Assembly (NCBI GenBank): GCA_035771175.1
Contig: CM069607.1
Location: forward strand, 18,112,001-18,176,000
Direction of reading: 5' to 3'
DNA length: 64,000 nucleotides
Source: Paratinospora sagittata
Taxonomy: Eukaryota; Streptophyta; Magnoliopsida; Ranunculales; Menispermaceae
Position 1 is the stretch's first letter; every line of letters starts with the position of its first letter. A program made the position numbers and the translations under genes. A model generated the notes under the pieces. The model was not told the DNA's origin, did not search any database, and was given only the letters and a program-made list of their open reading frames with translations. This document shows, one piece after another, positions 44,296-55,689 of the stretch.

Positions 44296-45490
44296 GAAAA
44301 TTTGTGTGCGAATTATTAAACAGTAATCTAGTACGATGCTTGGAACAACTTAGAATGAGTAAAGATGTATTCATTAAATTATGCAATTTATTAGAAGAGA
44401 AATATAATTTGATGCAGTAAAAAACATTAGGGTGGAAGAACAAGTAGCATTGTTTCTTATGATTATTGGGCATGGACTTGGTAATAGGATGATTCAAGAA
44501 AGGTTTCAACATTCTGGTGAAACTGTGCATAAGTATCTTCATCAAGTAATGAGAGCTACAACAAAAATGACTATTGATTCAATTAAACCATTTACAGCCA
44601 AAATGATGATGTGCATCGTTACATTTTTACAAATCCAAGATATTATTCTTTTTTTAAGGTATGTACACAACCTTTGGAATTATTTATTTTTTATTTAGTA
44701 TTATTATTTTACTAATTCTTTTAATTTATGTATAAAATTGCATTAGGGATGCAATCGATGGAACACATGTACGTGCTACTTTACTTGAATCTAAAAAAAA
44801 TTTATATATTGGTAGAAAAGGCTATCCAACACAAAATTTAATGGTTGTTTGTGATTTTAATATGTGTTTCACGTTTGTATGGCCTGGTTGGAAAGGAAAT
44901 GCTCATAATACTTGAATTTTTTTAGATGCTATTTGAGACAAATCACTAAAATTTCCACTGCCTCATGATTCCAATATCTTTAATTTTAATTACTTATAGT
45001 ACTTTAATGTTATGAAATATTTTTATTTTTATTTTGTTAAAGGTAAATATTATTTGGTTGATGTTGGATATCCAAATATGAAGGGATATTTTGCTCCTTT
45101 TAAAGGAGAAAGATACTACATTGAAGAGTTTAGACGTGGACAATTACCTTAGAATGCGTAAGAGAAATTCAACCAAATTCACTCTTTATTAAAGTGTGTT
45201 ATTGAACAAACATTTGGAGTTTGGAAAGAAAGATGACACATTCTTTAAAACACGCCTTCTTGTTATATTTGACATCAAATTGATATTATATGTGCTTCAA
45301 TGACTATTCACAATTTCATTCGAAAGGAGGCTATTGAAGATTCACAATTTTACACATATGACATCAACTCAAATTATGTTTCCTATAAAGATCTAAATAT
45401 ACGAAATATGACTCGTCATGGTCTAAGAGAAACAAATGACGATGATGACACGATGATAGAGCGTGATAGAATTTGTCCTGACATATGACA
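44296..45490 (+). pseudogene. Harbinger DDE transposase
   Basis: The plus strand encodes a PIF/Harbinger transposase (DDE_Tnp_4 type). N-terminal helical part RMSKDVFIKLCNLLEEKYNL then MQ, VEEQVALFLMIIGHGLGNRM, RFQHSGETVHKYLHQVM. An intron appears to run from GTATGT (44,659) to the TTAG before GGATGC (about 44,748). The first catalytic Asp follows in RDAIDGTHVRATL, the second in YYLVDVGYPN after a likely second intron, and the Glu in CVIEQTFGVWKER (about 45,200). The C-terminus has SMTIHNFIRKEA. Stops (one after LMQ, one after HNT, more near 45,150-45,290) make it a pseudogene, although the DDE residues survive. Confidence 0.8.
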
Positions 45491-46534
45491 TGACATTAGA
45501 TAATAAGGTTTATATATTTTGTAAGTGTAACGTGACTATGAAATGATTTAAATTTTAAACTATATTTCATTAAAAGATTTACTTTTGGACTCATTTTGAA
45601 GTATTTATCTAATGATTTTTTTTGTATACTTGTTCTAAATCCATTAAAATAAGTTCATTAAGTATAATATATTGGTCAATGTTTGTTAATTAGAAATGAC
45701 AAATGAACTTGCTAATTATTTTACAATGTCATTCATTTTTTCTTTATATCTTTTATAATATATTGATATTAAATGTTAGATAAAATATTCTCAAAATAAA
45801 TAAAAAAATAGTTGTAGATTGCACGTTGCACTGTTATTTTATAGATCAGTATTATTATTTACTAAATTTATATTAACCATAACAATAATTATAAAAAAAT
45901 AAAGAAATGGCATACTCATAGCAAAATTGAAAAGTTTAAGTTTTATATCAAATAAATTATAGTTTATAATTTTTTATAATTTCAAATGTACAATAAGATC
46001 TTATAACTAAAAATATTTCTTTATGCAACATTAGAATAATAATTAATTAAATATATTTTATACAGCAAGAAAATAGATCTCGAAAGACATATTTATCAAA
46101 TACTCATTTGTAGAACAATAAATTAAACAAAAACAACAAAAATAATTTAATCAACCATATGTACATTGATCTACATATTAAAAAATGAATAAATATTCAT
46201 TTAGACAACTAATTAAGTAACAATAGTGAACCTACTAAGTTGTATAAACATGCATTAATGAAATCTAAAAATAAGAAAAGAAACATAATTTATAAATTAA
46301 TATATAATTAATAACTTTGAATAAAAATAAAATAATATTATTTTAAAAGAGAAATTAATTTTTTTGAAAAAGAGATCCAAACGAGATGAACCAGAATATT
46401 CAGATTTTTTATATATAAGGGCAAATTTGTCAATTTATGGAAAAAATGCTTATTTAAAGCTTAAACAAATAGTTTTATAATTTTTAAAATCACTTCACTT
46501 TATAGCAATCACTTATCCATGAGCTAAAAGTTAT
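45491..46534. other. AT-rich 3' part of Harbinger
   Basis: No ORF or repeat that I can support. The end (46,480-46,534) continues, after the foldback insertion, at 48,887, forming the Harbinger right end. Confidence 0.45.
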
Positions 46535-47424
46535 GGGAGCAACTAAACATACCATAAGTTTTAATGTTCCTACCACACTTCAAAAAAATAATTTTTTTGA
46601 AGTAAAATACCCTTGTATGATTTGTCTAAATTACCCTCAAATTAATTTTATTTACATCTAACTCTATCTTTACTATTCGTATCTTCATTCCACAAACCCT
46701 AAACCCTTCATTTCCATCTCATAAACCCTATACCATTCTTCCATTCTAATGTTCCTACTATTATCTTCATATCCTTCTTCCCCTAAACACTCTTTATAAG
46801 ATTTTACAGCCCTTTTTAATGTATTTTTTAGTAGTTCCCTCGAGTGTGTAGAAATCTCCAAGTAATCAAAACATCCTATTTTCACACCATTTGAAAGCAC
46901 AATGACGGGGTGATTCAAGTTGGGACGAAATTTAGCAATCTTTGTTGAATTTTTTGTGTTTTTGTGTGTGTGTATTGTGAGTTTTAAATAAAAAAAAATC
47001 GTTATTGGTTCGGGCTTGCGTGCTCGAACCTATGACAGAAGGTTCGGTTGGACATGACCGAACTTATGTATTAGGTTCAGTTGGGTCTGACTGAACCTAA
47101 TATTTTCAGGTTTTTTTCGAAGGGATGACCCCTCTAGTAAATTATGATGGTAGTAGTTTATTGGCGTTTTTTATGATTTTCGATGCAATTTGTATGCCGA
47201 CGCACTGTTAACCTCTATATTGTTACCTATCAGTGGCAAATGATACATCGACTCTCAAATAAGGTAGAAAGTACGTCAAAATGAGCTCATATTGCTTCAA
47301 GGGCCATGAACGTATAATTACCACCTGAATATCCTTAAAAACAACCGAAAATATGAGGTTCGGTCGGATCCGACCAAACTTAATACATAGGTTCGATCGG
47401 ACCCAACCGAACCTAAGACAGACT

Positions 47425-47828
47425 GTCACGCCCGGGTTGCACCGCAGTGCCCCCTACCCAGGGTGATCAGTACCCCAATCTCTAGGGCGTACTCCAGCCA
47501 TTATGGACCCATAATATTGTCCAATCTCGGCCAGCCACGCCTCACAAGGACGCCGGTCACCGAGATCATTTGTCCCCTTGGCTCAGCGGTTACCTAGGAT
47601 GCGAATTCAAACTCCTTGGAGGGGAGGTCTCGAGTTCGATCCCGAGGGAGGCCCCCCACTGTTCATATGAACAGTGGGGACAAATGATCTCGGTGACCGG
47701 CGTCATTGTGTGGCGTGGCTGGCTGAGATGGGACAATATTATGGGTCCATAATAGCTGGAGTACACCCTGGAGATTGGGGTACTCATCACCCTGGGTAGG
47801 GGGCACTGCGGTGCAACCCGGGCGTGAC
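47425..47828. repeat. Nested foldback unit 1 with tRNA-like head
   Basis: Arms 47,425-47,577 and 47,676-47,828 (153 bp each, strongly complementary, GTCACGCCCGGGTTGCACC outermost). The 98-base loop has TTGGCTCAGCGGTTACC (like a Pol III A box) and GAGTTCGATCCCGAG (like a B box), which looks like the head of a tRNA-derived SINE. Confidence 0.78.
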
Positions 47829-47863
47829 AAAAAGGCCTTATGTACATAAGGCCTTTTTGTCAC
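47824..47863. repeat. Perfect 40-bp palindrome
   Basis: The half-arm GTGACAAAAAGGCCTTATGT is followed by its exact inverse. It links foldback units 1 and 2. Confidence 0.95.
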
Positions 47864-48383
47864 ACCCCAGTACACAGCACACCGCAGTGTCTAGTACCCC
47901 CGGAATGTGATGGGTACGCATACCCCAGCCACTATATACCACATAATATTGTCTCATCCCAGTACACAGCCCACCGCAGCGTCTAGTACCTCCGGGATCA
48001 TTTGTCCACACTATTCACTATTTATGAATAGTGCAAGGCCTTCGCCAGATTCGAACTCACAACCTATAGTTTGAATCCGAACTCTGAGTAGCCACTGAAC
48101 CTGTAGTGTGGACAAATGATCCTGGGGGTACTAGACGCTGCGGTGGGCTGTGTACTCAGAGTTCGAATTCAAACTATAGGTTGTAAGTTAGAATCTGGGG
48201 AGGCCCTGTACTATTCATGAATAGTAAATAGTGTGGACAAATGATCCCGGGGGTACTAGACGTTGCGGTGGACTGTGTACTGGGATGAGACAATATTATG
48301 TGGTATATAGTGGCTGAGGTATGCGTACCCATCACATCTCAGGGGTACTAGACATTGTTGTGTGTTGTGTACTGGGGTGTGAC
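47859..48383. repeat. Nested foldback unit 2 with paired tRNA-like heads
   Basis: Outer arms start GTCACACCCCAGTACACAGC and end with the near inverse. Inside are two inverted copies of a head with (C)AGTGGCTAC... and GAGTTCGAATCTGG (B-box-like), homologous to the head in unit 1. The internal motif GTGTGGACAAATGATCC(C/T)G recurs on both strands. Confidence 0.75.
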
Positions 48384-48894
48384 ACAGACGTTCGGTCCTA
48401 TCCAACCGAACCTTCTGTCATAGGTTCGGGCACGCAGGCTCGAATCGATGACGATTTTTTTTATTTAAAACCCAAAATACAACAAAAAAAACACAAAAAA
48501 ATTATAAAAAACTCATAAAAAAATTACCAAACTCGATTTGAAAGTGGTTCGAGTTAGGGTTCATTTTTGGATGAAAAAAATGAGAATAACGACATCGATT
48601 GTGTCGATGAAGAAGAAGATTTGTGGATCGAATATCGAAGAAGAAGAAGAAGAACCGAGGGAGTAGATCAACGGAAGAAGAACATCAATAGGGTTTAAGG
48701 TTTGTTAGAGAAGAGGAAATGAAGAGGGAAAAAAAGTTATTTTTTTATTTTATTTTATTTTTTTAATGAAGTTAGTTTATGAAGTTTTAGGCATTTTTTT
48801 GGGATAAGAAAAGAGGGTAACAATTGAATGGGTTAGTAAAAATGAATATGGTACGAAGAGTAATACTTGTATATTTAGTTGCTCCCAAAGTTAT

Positions 48895-49151
48895 AAGCAA
48901 AGCTTTACCAAACAAGCATAAGCCGAACTCTAGATTACCGTAGCCGTTCTCTGTTCAGTGCGTCTGCATCTGCGTCTGTTCTTCAACCCCGCGACAATCC
49001 ATCTCCTCGAGTCTCTTCACTCTCTTCTCTTGCACATTCAATCCTGAAAATAACGGTAAGTTTCGCACTTGATCTTCTTCGCATTTCTTTTAATTTCTAA
49101 CACAAATTTATCGGGAACGTTTTCTCAATTGTTGTTCGTGTGTTTTTGCAG
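48895..49151 (+). promoter_or_regulatory. PBG1 promoter-proximal region, leader and leader intron
   Basis: The Harbinger right end stops at about 48,917. The following CT-rich sequence (48,940-49,055) looks like a plant 5' untranslated exon, closed by a donor GTAAGT at 49,056. An intron to a TTTTTGCAG at 49,143-49,151 follows. I see no TATA box between transposon and leader, so the core promoter is either TATA-less or inside transposon sequence. Transcription start not determined. Confidence 0.5.
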
Positions 49152-49166
49152 TCGGTTGAAGGTTTA

Positions 49167-51424
49167 ATGAGCCCAGAAAACGATTCTCAGAGAACGTTGT
49201 AAGTACTGATCAATCTGTTCCATCTAATCTGTTTATCCTCCAAGAACAATTTAGAAGCTCATTTCTAGCCAATGGAAGCACAGTACTAGAATTTTAGTAC
49301 CTAGGGCTTGCGTGATCGTTGAAATAGCTTTTGTTTTCCGGTTGTTTTATCGTTTTCTTTTGTTTTCTTCACCTTTTGCGCTTTTGACTACCTAATCGAT
49401 TCTCGAGCTACTTACTTGATGTTGGAAGATGATTTTCGTTAGTTATAAAGAATAATTTGTGTTACAAGATTTGTGGGCTGGGTCTTACGAACCTGAGATT
49501 TTGCTCACTAGGAACCCTTATGTGACTGGTACTTCGGTGATAGGCGTCAAATACAAAGATGGGATTCTCATGGCTGCTGATATGGGAGGTCTGTTGGTAG
49601 ATCATTATCTGCAGTTTCATTTACGCGCAGCGTTTATCTCTTGCCCTCGTTCTTCCACTTCCACTTTCTTCCTAGTTATGTTTTGTTTCCAATGTGCATA
49701 AATAGTAGGTTATTAGGATCCCATGGGAGTTAGTTATATTTTCGAGCAATATGGAATGCCATTATGTGTGCTTTGTGCAATTGGCCTCAGATGTAAGAGA
49801 TTTATTTCTTACAAGAAAAATTGGGGCCTCAGTTACATTTCATTATTATTCTTATTCTTGTTGTTACATTTCATTTGTTAAAATATTAGTTGTCGTAGTA
49901 GGAAATTTAGCTCCTCATTTTGGTTTATTTGATTTAGCCGTATATAAGTAACTTGGGTTTTCTCCTTGTTGGGCTTGTTCTCTTCGTGTTAACGTGGTAT
50001 AGTTTCAACTGTCTAGGAGTGATGCTATCTTGAGTGAGAAAAAAGGGAAACAATGTGTGAGGAGAACCCCAAATCTTGATCATGAATCATGATGTCACTT
50101 TCCTCTGGTGTCTTATCAAAGAGGAGACACAACATGATTTATCTTGAATTCTTGATGAATCAAATGAGGTAGGGTGACCCTTGTGTGACATTTTCCTCTA
50201 GTCACTCTAGGTCAAGATTAATACAGAGTTGACATTAGCACAATGAAGTTGGCCTAAAAAGTTACCTTGAAAGCATAGGTTATTAGTTGCTTGCCATTGA
50301 CAGCCCCATAAGAGAATTAGGGGAAAGAGAGTTGAAAGAGTAGTACCAGGGGAGTCACAGCACACAAATGAGATCTGTGGATATGCTAAGTTCTTCGCAA
50401 TCAAATGTCAACATTGAGCAGCGTTGAGATCTGCTGGTTACCACTTTGGGCTAGAGAGATATGAATAGCATTTGGGAGTGAAAGAAGAATGTCAAAAAAG
50501 TGAATAAACTTGTCAGCAAGGCCATGTCCTTATTCCATCTAATATGTCTTTGTATTGTACACCCAAATTTTGACAGCTGACTCGATGTTGCACTTTATTA
50601 CCATTTAAGGCGTGGATTATAATATCTTTTTAAGCTTTGTAGTTAAATATCTTAATATATCTTGGTTAGAGCCCATCTATTAAGTGACCTTCTTGGCATG
50701 TGTGCTATGTATCGTAAATCACTTTTCTTAAGTACATTTTCTATTGAAGCTCCTTGTAAATTATATCTCATGTATTTGTTGAGAATATTTCTTTGTAGTT
50801 TTGCACTCATCTCCTAGCATGCACTGTTTACGTGTCAATAATGTCGAAAGCTATCAGTCATCATTTGAGTAGGGTGTTATTAAATTTTAGTTTAACAAAT
50901 GATTCATATCCTAATTGCACTCTGTTTATCATTAGTTATGATTTGTGAAAGGCCTACTTTTCATCCCATTCTAATTTGTTTATGATGGGCAGGTTCCTAT
51001 GGGTCAACTCTGCGCTACAAGAGTGTGGAGCGGATAAAAGCTATTGGAAAGCATTCCCTTCTTGGTGCAAGTGGAGAAATAAGTGATTTTCAGGAAATAC
51101 TTCATTATCTTGATGAGCTCATGTAGGTGCTCTTTTTATTTAGATAGAATCTGCATTTTGGAAATGAGGAACTGAAACCATTAAGAATGCTTTAGATATG
51201 TTTGAGCATAGTGCAGTATAATTTTGATTTTTAATTGATGATATTATGCATTTGGTATTTGCAGCATATATGATGATATGTGGGATGATGGGAACTCCTT
51301 GGGGCCAAAGGAGGTTCACAACTACTTGACCAGGGTGATGTCCAACAGGCGAAACAAATTCAACCCTCTCTGGAAGTCACTTGTTCTTGGTGGAGTGAAA
51401 AATGGGCAGAAGTATCTCGGCACA
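49167..51424 (+). CDS. PBG1: 20S proteasome subunit beta type-4 (PBG1), exons 1-4 only
   Basis: Exons: 49,167-49,198 (MSPENDSQRT), 49,512-49,588 (NPYVTGTSVIGVKYKDGILM then AADMG), 50,993-51,122 (SYGSTLRYKSVERIKAIGKH then SLLGASGEISDFQEILHYLD), 51,265-51,424 (YDDMWDDGNSLGPKEVHNYL, TRVMSNRRNKFNPLWKSLVL, GGVKNGQKYLGT). All junctions are GT/AG and phases agree (32, 77, 130 and 160 nt, 133 codons). This is a non-catalytic beta subunit of the 20S core; it helps close the beta ring and has no active-site Thr. Plant orthologues have about 240-250 residues, so nearly half is missing. After donor GTAATT at 51,425 the intron meets gypsy D at about 51,555. Later exons may lie beyond the window or be lost. 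Confidence 0.88.
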
Positions 51425-51554
51425 GTAATTACACATACTGGACATTAAATTGTTGCATCTTGTTGTGAATCTTTTCCTCTTTTTTAAACTTTCTTGCTCC
51501 ATTGATCATTGTAGCAATTAGGATAAACTCTAAAGGCCTATGTCCGTTATCATA
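51425..51554 (+). other. PBG1 intron 4 remnant
   Basis: Intron-like T-rich sequence after the exon 4 donor. It ends where gypsy D integrase codons begin on the other strand; no TSD or LTR is seen at the junction. Confidence 0.5.
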
Positions 51555-52138
51555 TTAGGTTTTCTGACGATTTTGGGCAATTTTCAAATTTTGTCTAATA
51601 TGTTTAATCTTTTCTGTGTGATCTATAATGACAGCTGGCCCCAATAACTGCGACTCTCCAACCTCATACCAGCAAGTCGAAGATCTACAAGGTCGACCAT
51701 ACAAGGCCTCAAAAGGTGCCATACGGATACTAGCTTGATAGTTGTTATTGTACGCAAATTCACACAGAGGAAGGTATTCATTCCAGCTCCCACCAAACTC
51801 TAGAATACAAGATCTGAGCATATCCTCAAGCATCTGTATCACTCTCTCAGACTGACCATCAGTCTGTGGGTGAAATGTCGTATTGAGACGGAGATGGGTC
51901 CCAAATCGAGTCTGCACTGAATGCCAAAACCTCGATGTAAATCTTGGATCTTTGTCCGACACAATGGATACCGGAACCCCATGCAATTTCACAATCTCTC
52001 GTATATATAATCTACTCAGTCTGTCCACAGAGTCTCTGGTGTTCGTTGGAAGAAAATGAGCAGACTTCGTCAGTCTATCAACTATCACCCAAATGGCGTC
52101 ATATCTACCCTGAGATCTGGGAAATCCCATAATAAAAT
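51555..52138 (-). pseudogene. Gypsy D integrase core
   Basis: 191 open codons: MGFPRSQGRYDAIWVIVDRL (first Asp), VSIVSDKDPRFTSRFWHSVQ (second Asp), TTFHPQTDGQSERVIQMLED (Glu), PFEALYGRPCRSSTCWYEVG. Spacing is normal, unlike element E. It ends abruptly at KIAQNRQKT, where family members continue. Confidence 0.85.
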
Positions 52139-52146
52139 TGTGACGC

Positions 52147-53684
52147 TGATAAGTTGAGTTTTACTATGGTAATTTATAGGACTTTTATTTGGTTTTCAGA
52201 AACATTTTCCCAATTTCTAGGTGTTTTTGACATATTTTGCATATTTTGTGTCTTAGGTTCATTTTAGTGTTTTTATGAGTTTTATAGGTTAGTTTTAGTT
52301 GATTTCATGAATAAAATGCATTAGGTTAGTTTAGGAAAATAAATTTGATTTTTAGGAATTTTTTCATAAATTATTAGTGACATTTTCATGTTATCATGTT
52401 TCATGTTGCATTTTTAGTATATAATTGCATTTTGTGTTTTACCAATTGATGAGTATAATGGACTTACTTGTGTTTTTGTGTTTTGTTTTGTAGGAGAATA
52501 AAGAGCATTAAAGGGATTAAATGAGGCATAAAAGATAGAGAAAAAGTCCCAAGGCATTGCACAACAAGTCCCATGGAGAAAAAGTGCAAAAATATGAAGA
52601 AAATGCACAAAACAGTGCAATTCAAGTTCTGGGCGTTGTGGCGCCTGTCGCGGCGCTAATACAAAATCTGCTTTTCCGTAAGTTATGTATTTTTGCGATA
52701 TCTTGGGTTATACAACTCGGAATTGGATGTGATTTTTTTTCTACTTATTCTAGACTTAAAGGGCTATCATATAAGAGGGTTTGGAGTCACAAAAAAGGGG
52801 AGGAGAGAGGAAGGCTAGGGTTTGCAAAAGGGTAGAGAATAAGGGGAGGAGAACAAGAGAAGAGGTTGAAAAAGGAGGAGAGTTGTAGAGAAATTCTTGA
52901 AGGAAAAGGGGGTTTTCTTACTTTTCTTCCATTTACAATTTATCTTGATTATTTCTTCTTTCAATTTCTCTCTTGTAATCATGTCCATGAACTAATTCTA
53001 TTTTCTAGAGAAGAGATGGATCCTAACTTGAATATTATGGTTTAATTATAGATTTAGTTTATTATCAATGAAATTTCTCTAGTTTATTCATGATTTCATA
53101 TACTTAATGCTTTCGGTTTCTTGATTACATATCGAATGAAGTTAGACTTGGAAGGCGACACTCGAGAGAGAGTTTTCTTGGTTGGAAAAGGGGGATTATG
53201 ACATGAAATTATTGTAGAATCGAGAGGTTTACAAAGTTTCATGAAGTTGTAGAAAAATCACGGAGTTTAATGGGTTGTTTAGAATTTAGGTTTTATCGAG
53301 CGATCGAACCTTGTTTTTAACAATACGTTCTAATTTGGCACTCGAGAGAGGGAATTAGAGACGCAAGGGTTTTGACTTATAGATTAGGAAATTGATTTGG
53401 TAATAAGCATGTTTAAATTACATAATTGAAGGTTAGGTGAAATTGATTCTCTAGACATTTTTCATATATTAATTTTTTTTTATATTTTCTTGCTTACATT
53501 CAAACTTTAATTTTCAGCACTTTTATTCTAGTGATATATTCTATTGATCGTTTAAATAAAGCTCTAAATCTGTGAATTGGTAATTGAGAGAAGATAATAA
53601 TTTTCTCGTGGATACGATAATCCACTCACCATGGGCATTATAACTTGATATTCATACACTTGCAAATTTAAATTTATTGCATCA
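52147..53684. mobile_element. Solo LTR H, nested in G3
   Basis: 1538 bp, start TGATAAGTTGAGTTTTACTA, end TTTATTGCATCA, with exact GACGC duplications (52,142-52,146 and 53,685-53,689). Inserted only 8 bases from the G3 start. No ORF of significance. Family not identified. Confidence 0.88.
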
Positions 53685-55689
53685 GACGCCCCAAAAATCA
53701 TTTCATCTAGCCCATAACCCATTTGCATTTTGCCCAAACTTTATGTGCTTGCATTACTGTGTATGTTTGTCTGTTTGATGTTTGATGTGTGTTAGTTCAA
53801 GCATTTTTGCATGATTTTAAGTTGTTTAATGAGTTGTATGTAATTATTGCTTAAAAAAAAGTATTATTATTGGTGGTATTATTATTTTTATTAATATCAT
53901 TAGCCATATTAATATTATTGTGGGTGGCTTATTGGAGAAGCCACATATAAGTAACTTGTTGAACAAGTCATCATCTTGACTTGTGACTTGTTGAAAGGAC
54001 CACATTAGATGTTCTCATTTAATTCACCCTTTTTTATATATGGGAAAGTTGTATTTCAATTCATGGTGAATATGAGAATTATATTGGAATGTGTTGTGTA
54101 TATGTGTTGATTTTATGATAATTAATTATTGGTGTGTCAAATAGACCTGGGAAATTAAAAATGAGCCTGGAAGGTGTTTTTACATTGAAATTGACTGGTT
54201 ATACGCGAAATTTCGATGTGTATCGAGCGCGTAGTGAAGAAATGAAGAATAGGTGTCCTTGGTAGGGAGCGCGCTCCTGGGTTGGAGTAACGTGCTCCTC
54301 ATTTTTTGGGCACTTTTTTTAGTGAAATTTGGCCAAATGCTAGCATTTTAAAGGGGGAAAAAGTTGCTACTTCCCCCATATGAGTTGAGAATGAATTGGG
54401 GAGAGAAGAAATGAGGAAAACTAGGGTTTCAAAGGGGAATCTTCACCATCTACACCATAAGGTAAGTGTTTTTCTCCATTTCTTTTCATGAAATCACCAT
54501 TGAAGGTGAGGGTAAGCTTTCTAACAACGTAGTTTTCTCCATGGGTCACGGTTTTGGGTGTTCCCAAACTAGGTTTTTGATGTTTTGAGCTTCGAAAGGG
54601 TGGGAAATGATAGAAATAAGGTATCTTGACCTAGATCTACACCCAATGTGCATTTTTCAAGCACTTCACCACGTTTTTGGTTGTGCATGGGGTTAGGGTT
54701 TTGTTGGAAACCCTTAGGGCCGAAATGTATGCTAAGGATTTGGTTTCCTAGGTCGATTTTCGAACCCAACGGTGGCATTTTCCCCAATTTCCAGCAAGAA
54801 ATTGGTGGGGTTGATGTAATAGGCCTAAACCATGCCCAAATGTCATTTTCTAAGCTTTTCACCTAAGTTTTGGGTGAGCTTGAGGTTAGGGTTTCAATGG
54901 AAACCCTGAATTTCGGAATGCTCATGTATGGAATAGTTTTTTATGATGATTTTGAGCATGTTGGTGGCTTTTGCCCAATTTCTAATGAGAAATTGATATG
55001 GTTCCATGTTATTGGCCTAAACTTGGAAATTAGGTCTAGAACATGGGGGATTTGATGCATGTTACCTATGTTGAATAATTGGCTCATTCTAAATGAATGA
55101 TAGTGTAGTTAGGTGTTTACGCATGTTGGAAACCCTAAGTATAGTGTAAAATTGGCTTAGGTCATAATTTTGGGACTTTGCCCAAAATTGGGGCTTTTGA
55201 CCTAAGTAAAGTCAATTGATTAAATTGGCATTGGACTTGTCTAATTGAACCCAAATTGAATTGAATTGTGGGTTTAGGATGATTGGACTTATGTTGGATT
55301 TGAATATGAGTCTTGTGTGGATTTTGAGGTTGTCATGAGAAATGAAACTCATGATAAGGCTTAGATGCGCATAGGCTTATTGGTTGTTGATATAATCATG
55401 ATTAGTGTTTATGTATGGAAATGATCATGATAATTGATGTATGTGCATGCGAATATGGTTTACAAGATCTTGATTTGGATTGGAATTGGTGTTGATCCGT
55501 GTGTAGTTACCATAGCTTGCGTTGCTTGGTGGTGAGTAGTTGTTCCTTATGATTATCACTTGTGTCATCATATTAACTTATACTTGTATGTTGAAAGTCA
55601 TGAAATATTATTATGAAAATGCATGTGTTTAATGTAATTTTGAAATGGCATGCATTGAGACTCTAAAAGGCTTGAGATGTGCCAAGCTA

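Larger units (their letters stand above)
46535..48886. mobile_element. Foldback DNA transposon with 8-bp duplication
   Basis: Termini GGGAGCAACTAAACATAC and the inverse GGGAGCAACTAAATATAC (18 bp, one mismatch), flanked by AAAGTTAT (46,527-46,534 and 48,887-48,894). The arms are further complementary inside (about 46,965-47,070 against 48,386-48,490; CGAACCTATGACAGAAGGTT on one side). The class may be Mutator- or hAT-like; 8 bp fits either and no transposase is present. A 77-codon ORF on the left arm (46,685-46,918, minus) is of unknown origin. Confidence 0.75.
28136..48917 (+). mobile_element. PIF/Harbinger DNA transposon with nested insertions
   Basis: A plus-strand Myb/SANT-like gene (33.4-34.1 kb) and a plus-strand DDE transposase (44.3-45.5 kb) form the standard two-gene Harbinger pair. 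The left end GGCCCTATTTGGCACCGCTT at 28,136 and the inverse of the right end, GCTTGTTTGGTAAAGCTT at 48,917, are alike, which fits degenerate terminal inverted repeats. The flanks ATA/ATA may be the 3-bp duplication, but this is weak. Without B2, gypsy E and the foldback element, about 5.5 kb remains, a normal size for an autonomous Harbinger. Confidence 0.6.

Noticed and set aside
47570..47680. A functional tRNA gene in the foldback loop
   Set aside because: A-box and B-box motifs are present, but I cannot fold a full cloverleaf with acceptor stem; SINE-like head is the better reading.
49459..49701. 80-codon ORF starting MLQDLWAGS as the PBG1 start
   Set aside because: Its N-terminus is intron sequence. 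The spliced start at 49,167 gives matching phases at all junctions and the residues expected before NPYVTG.
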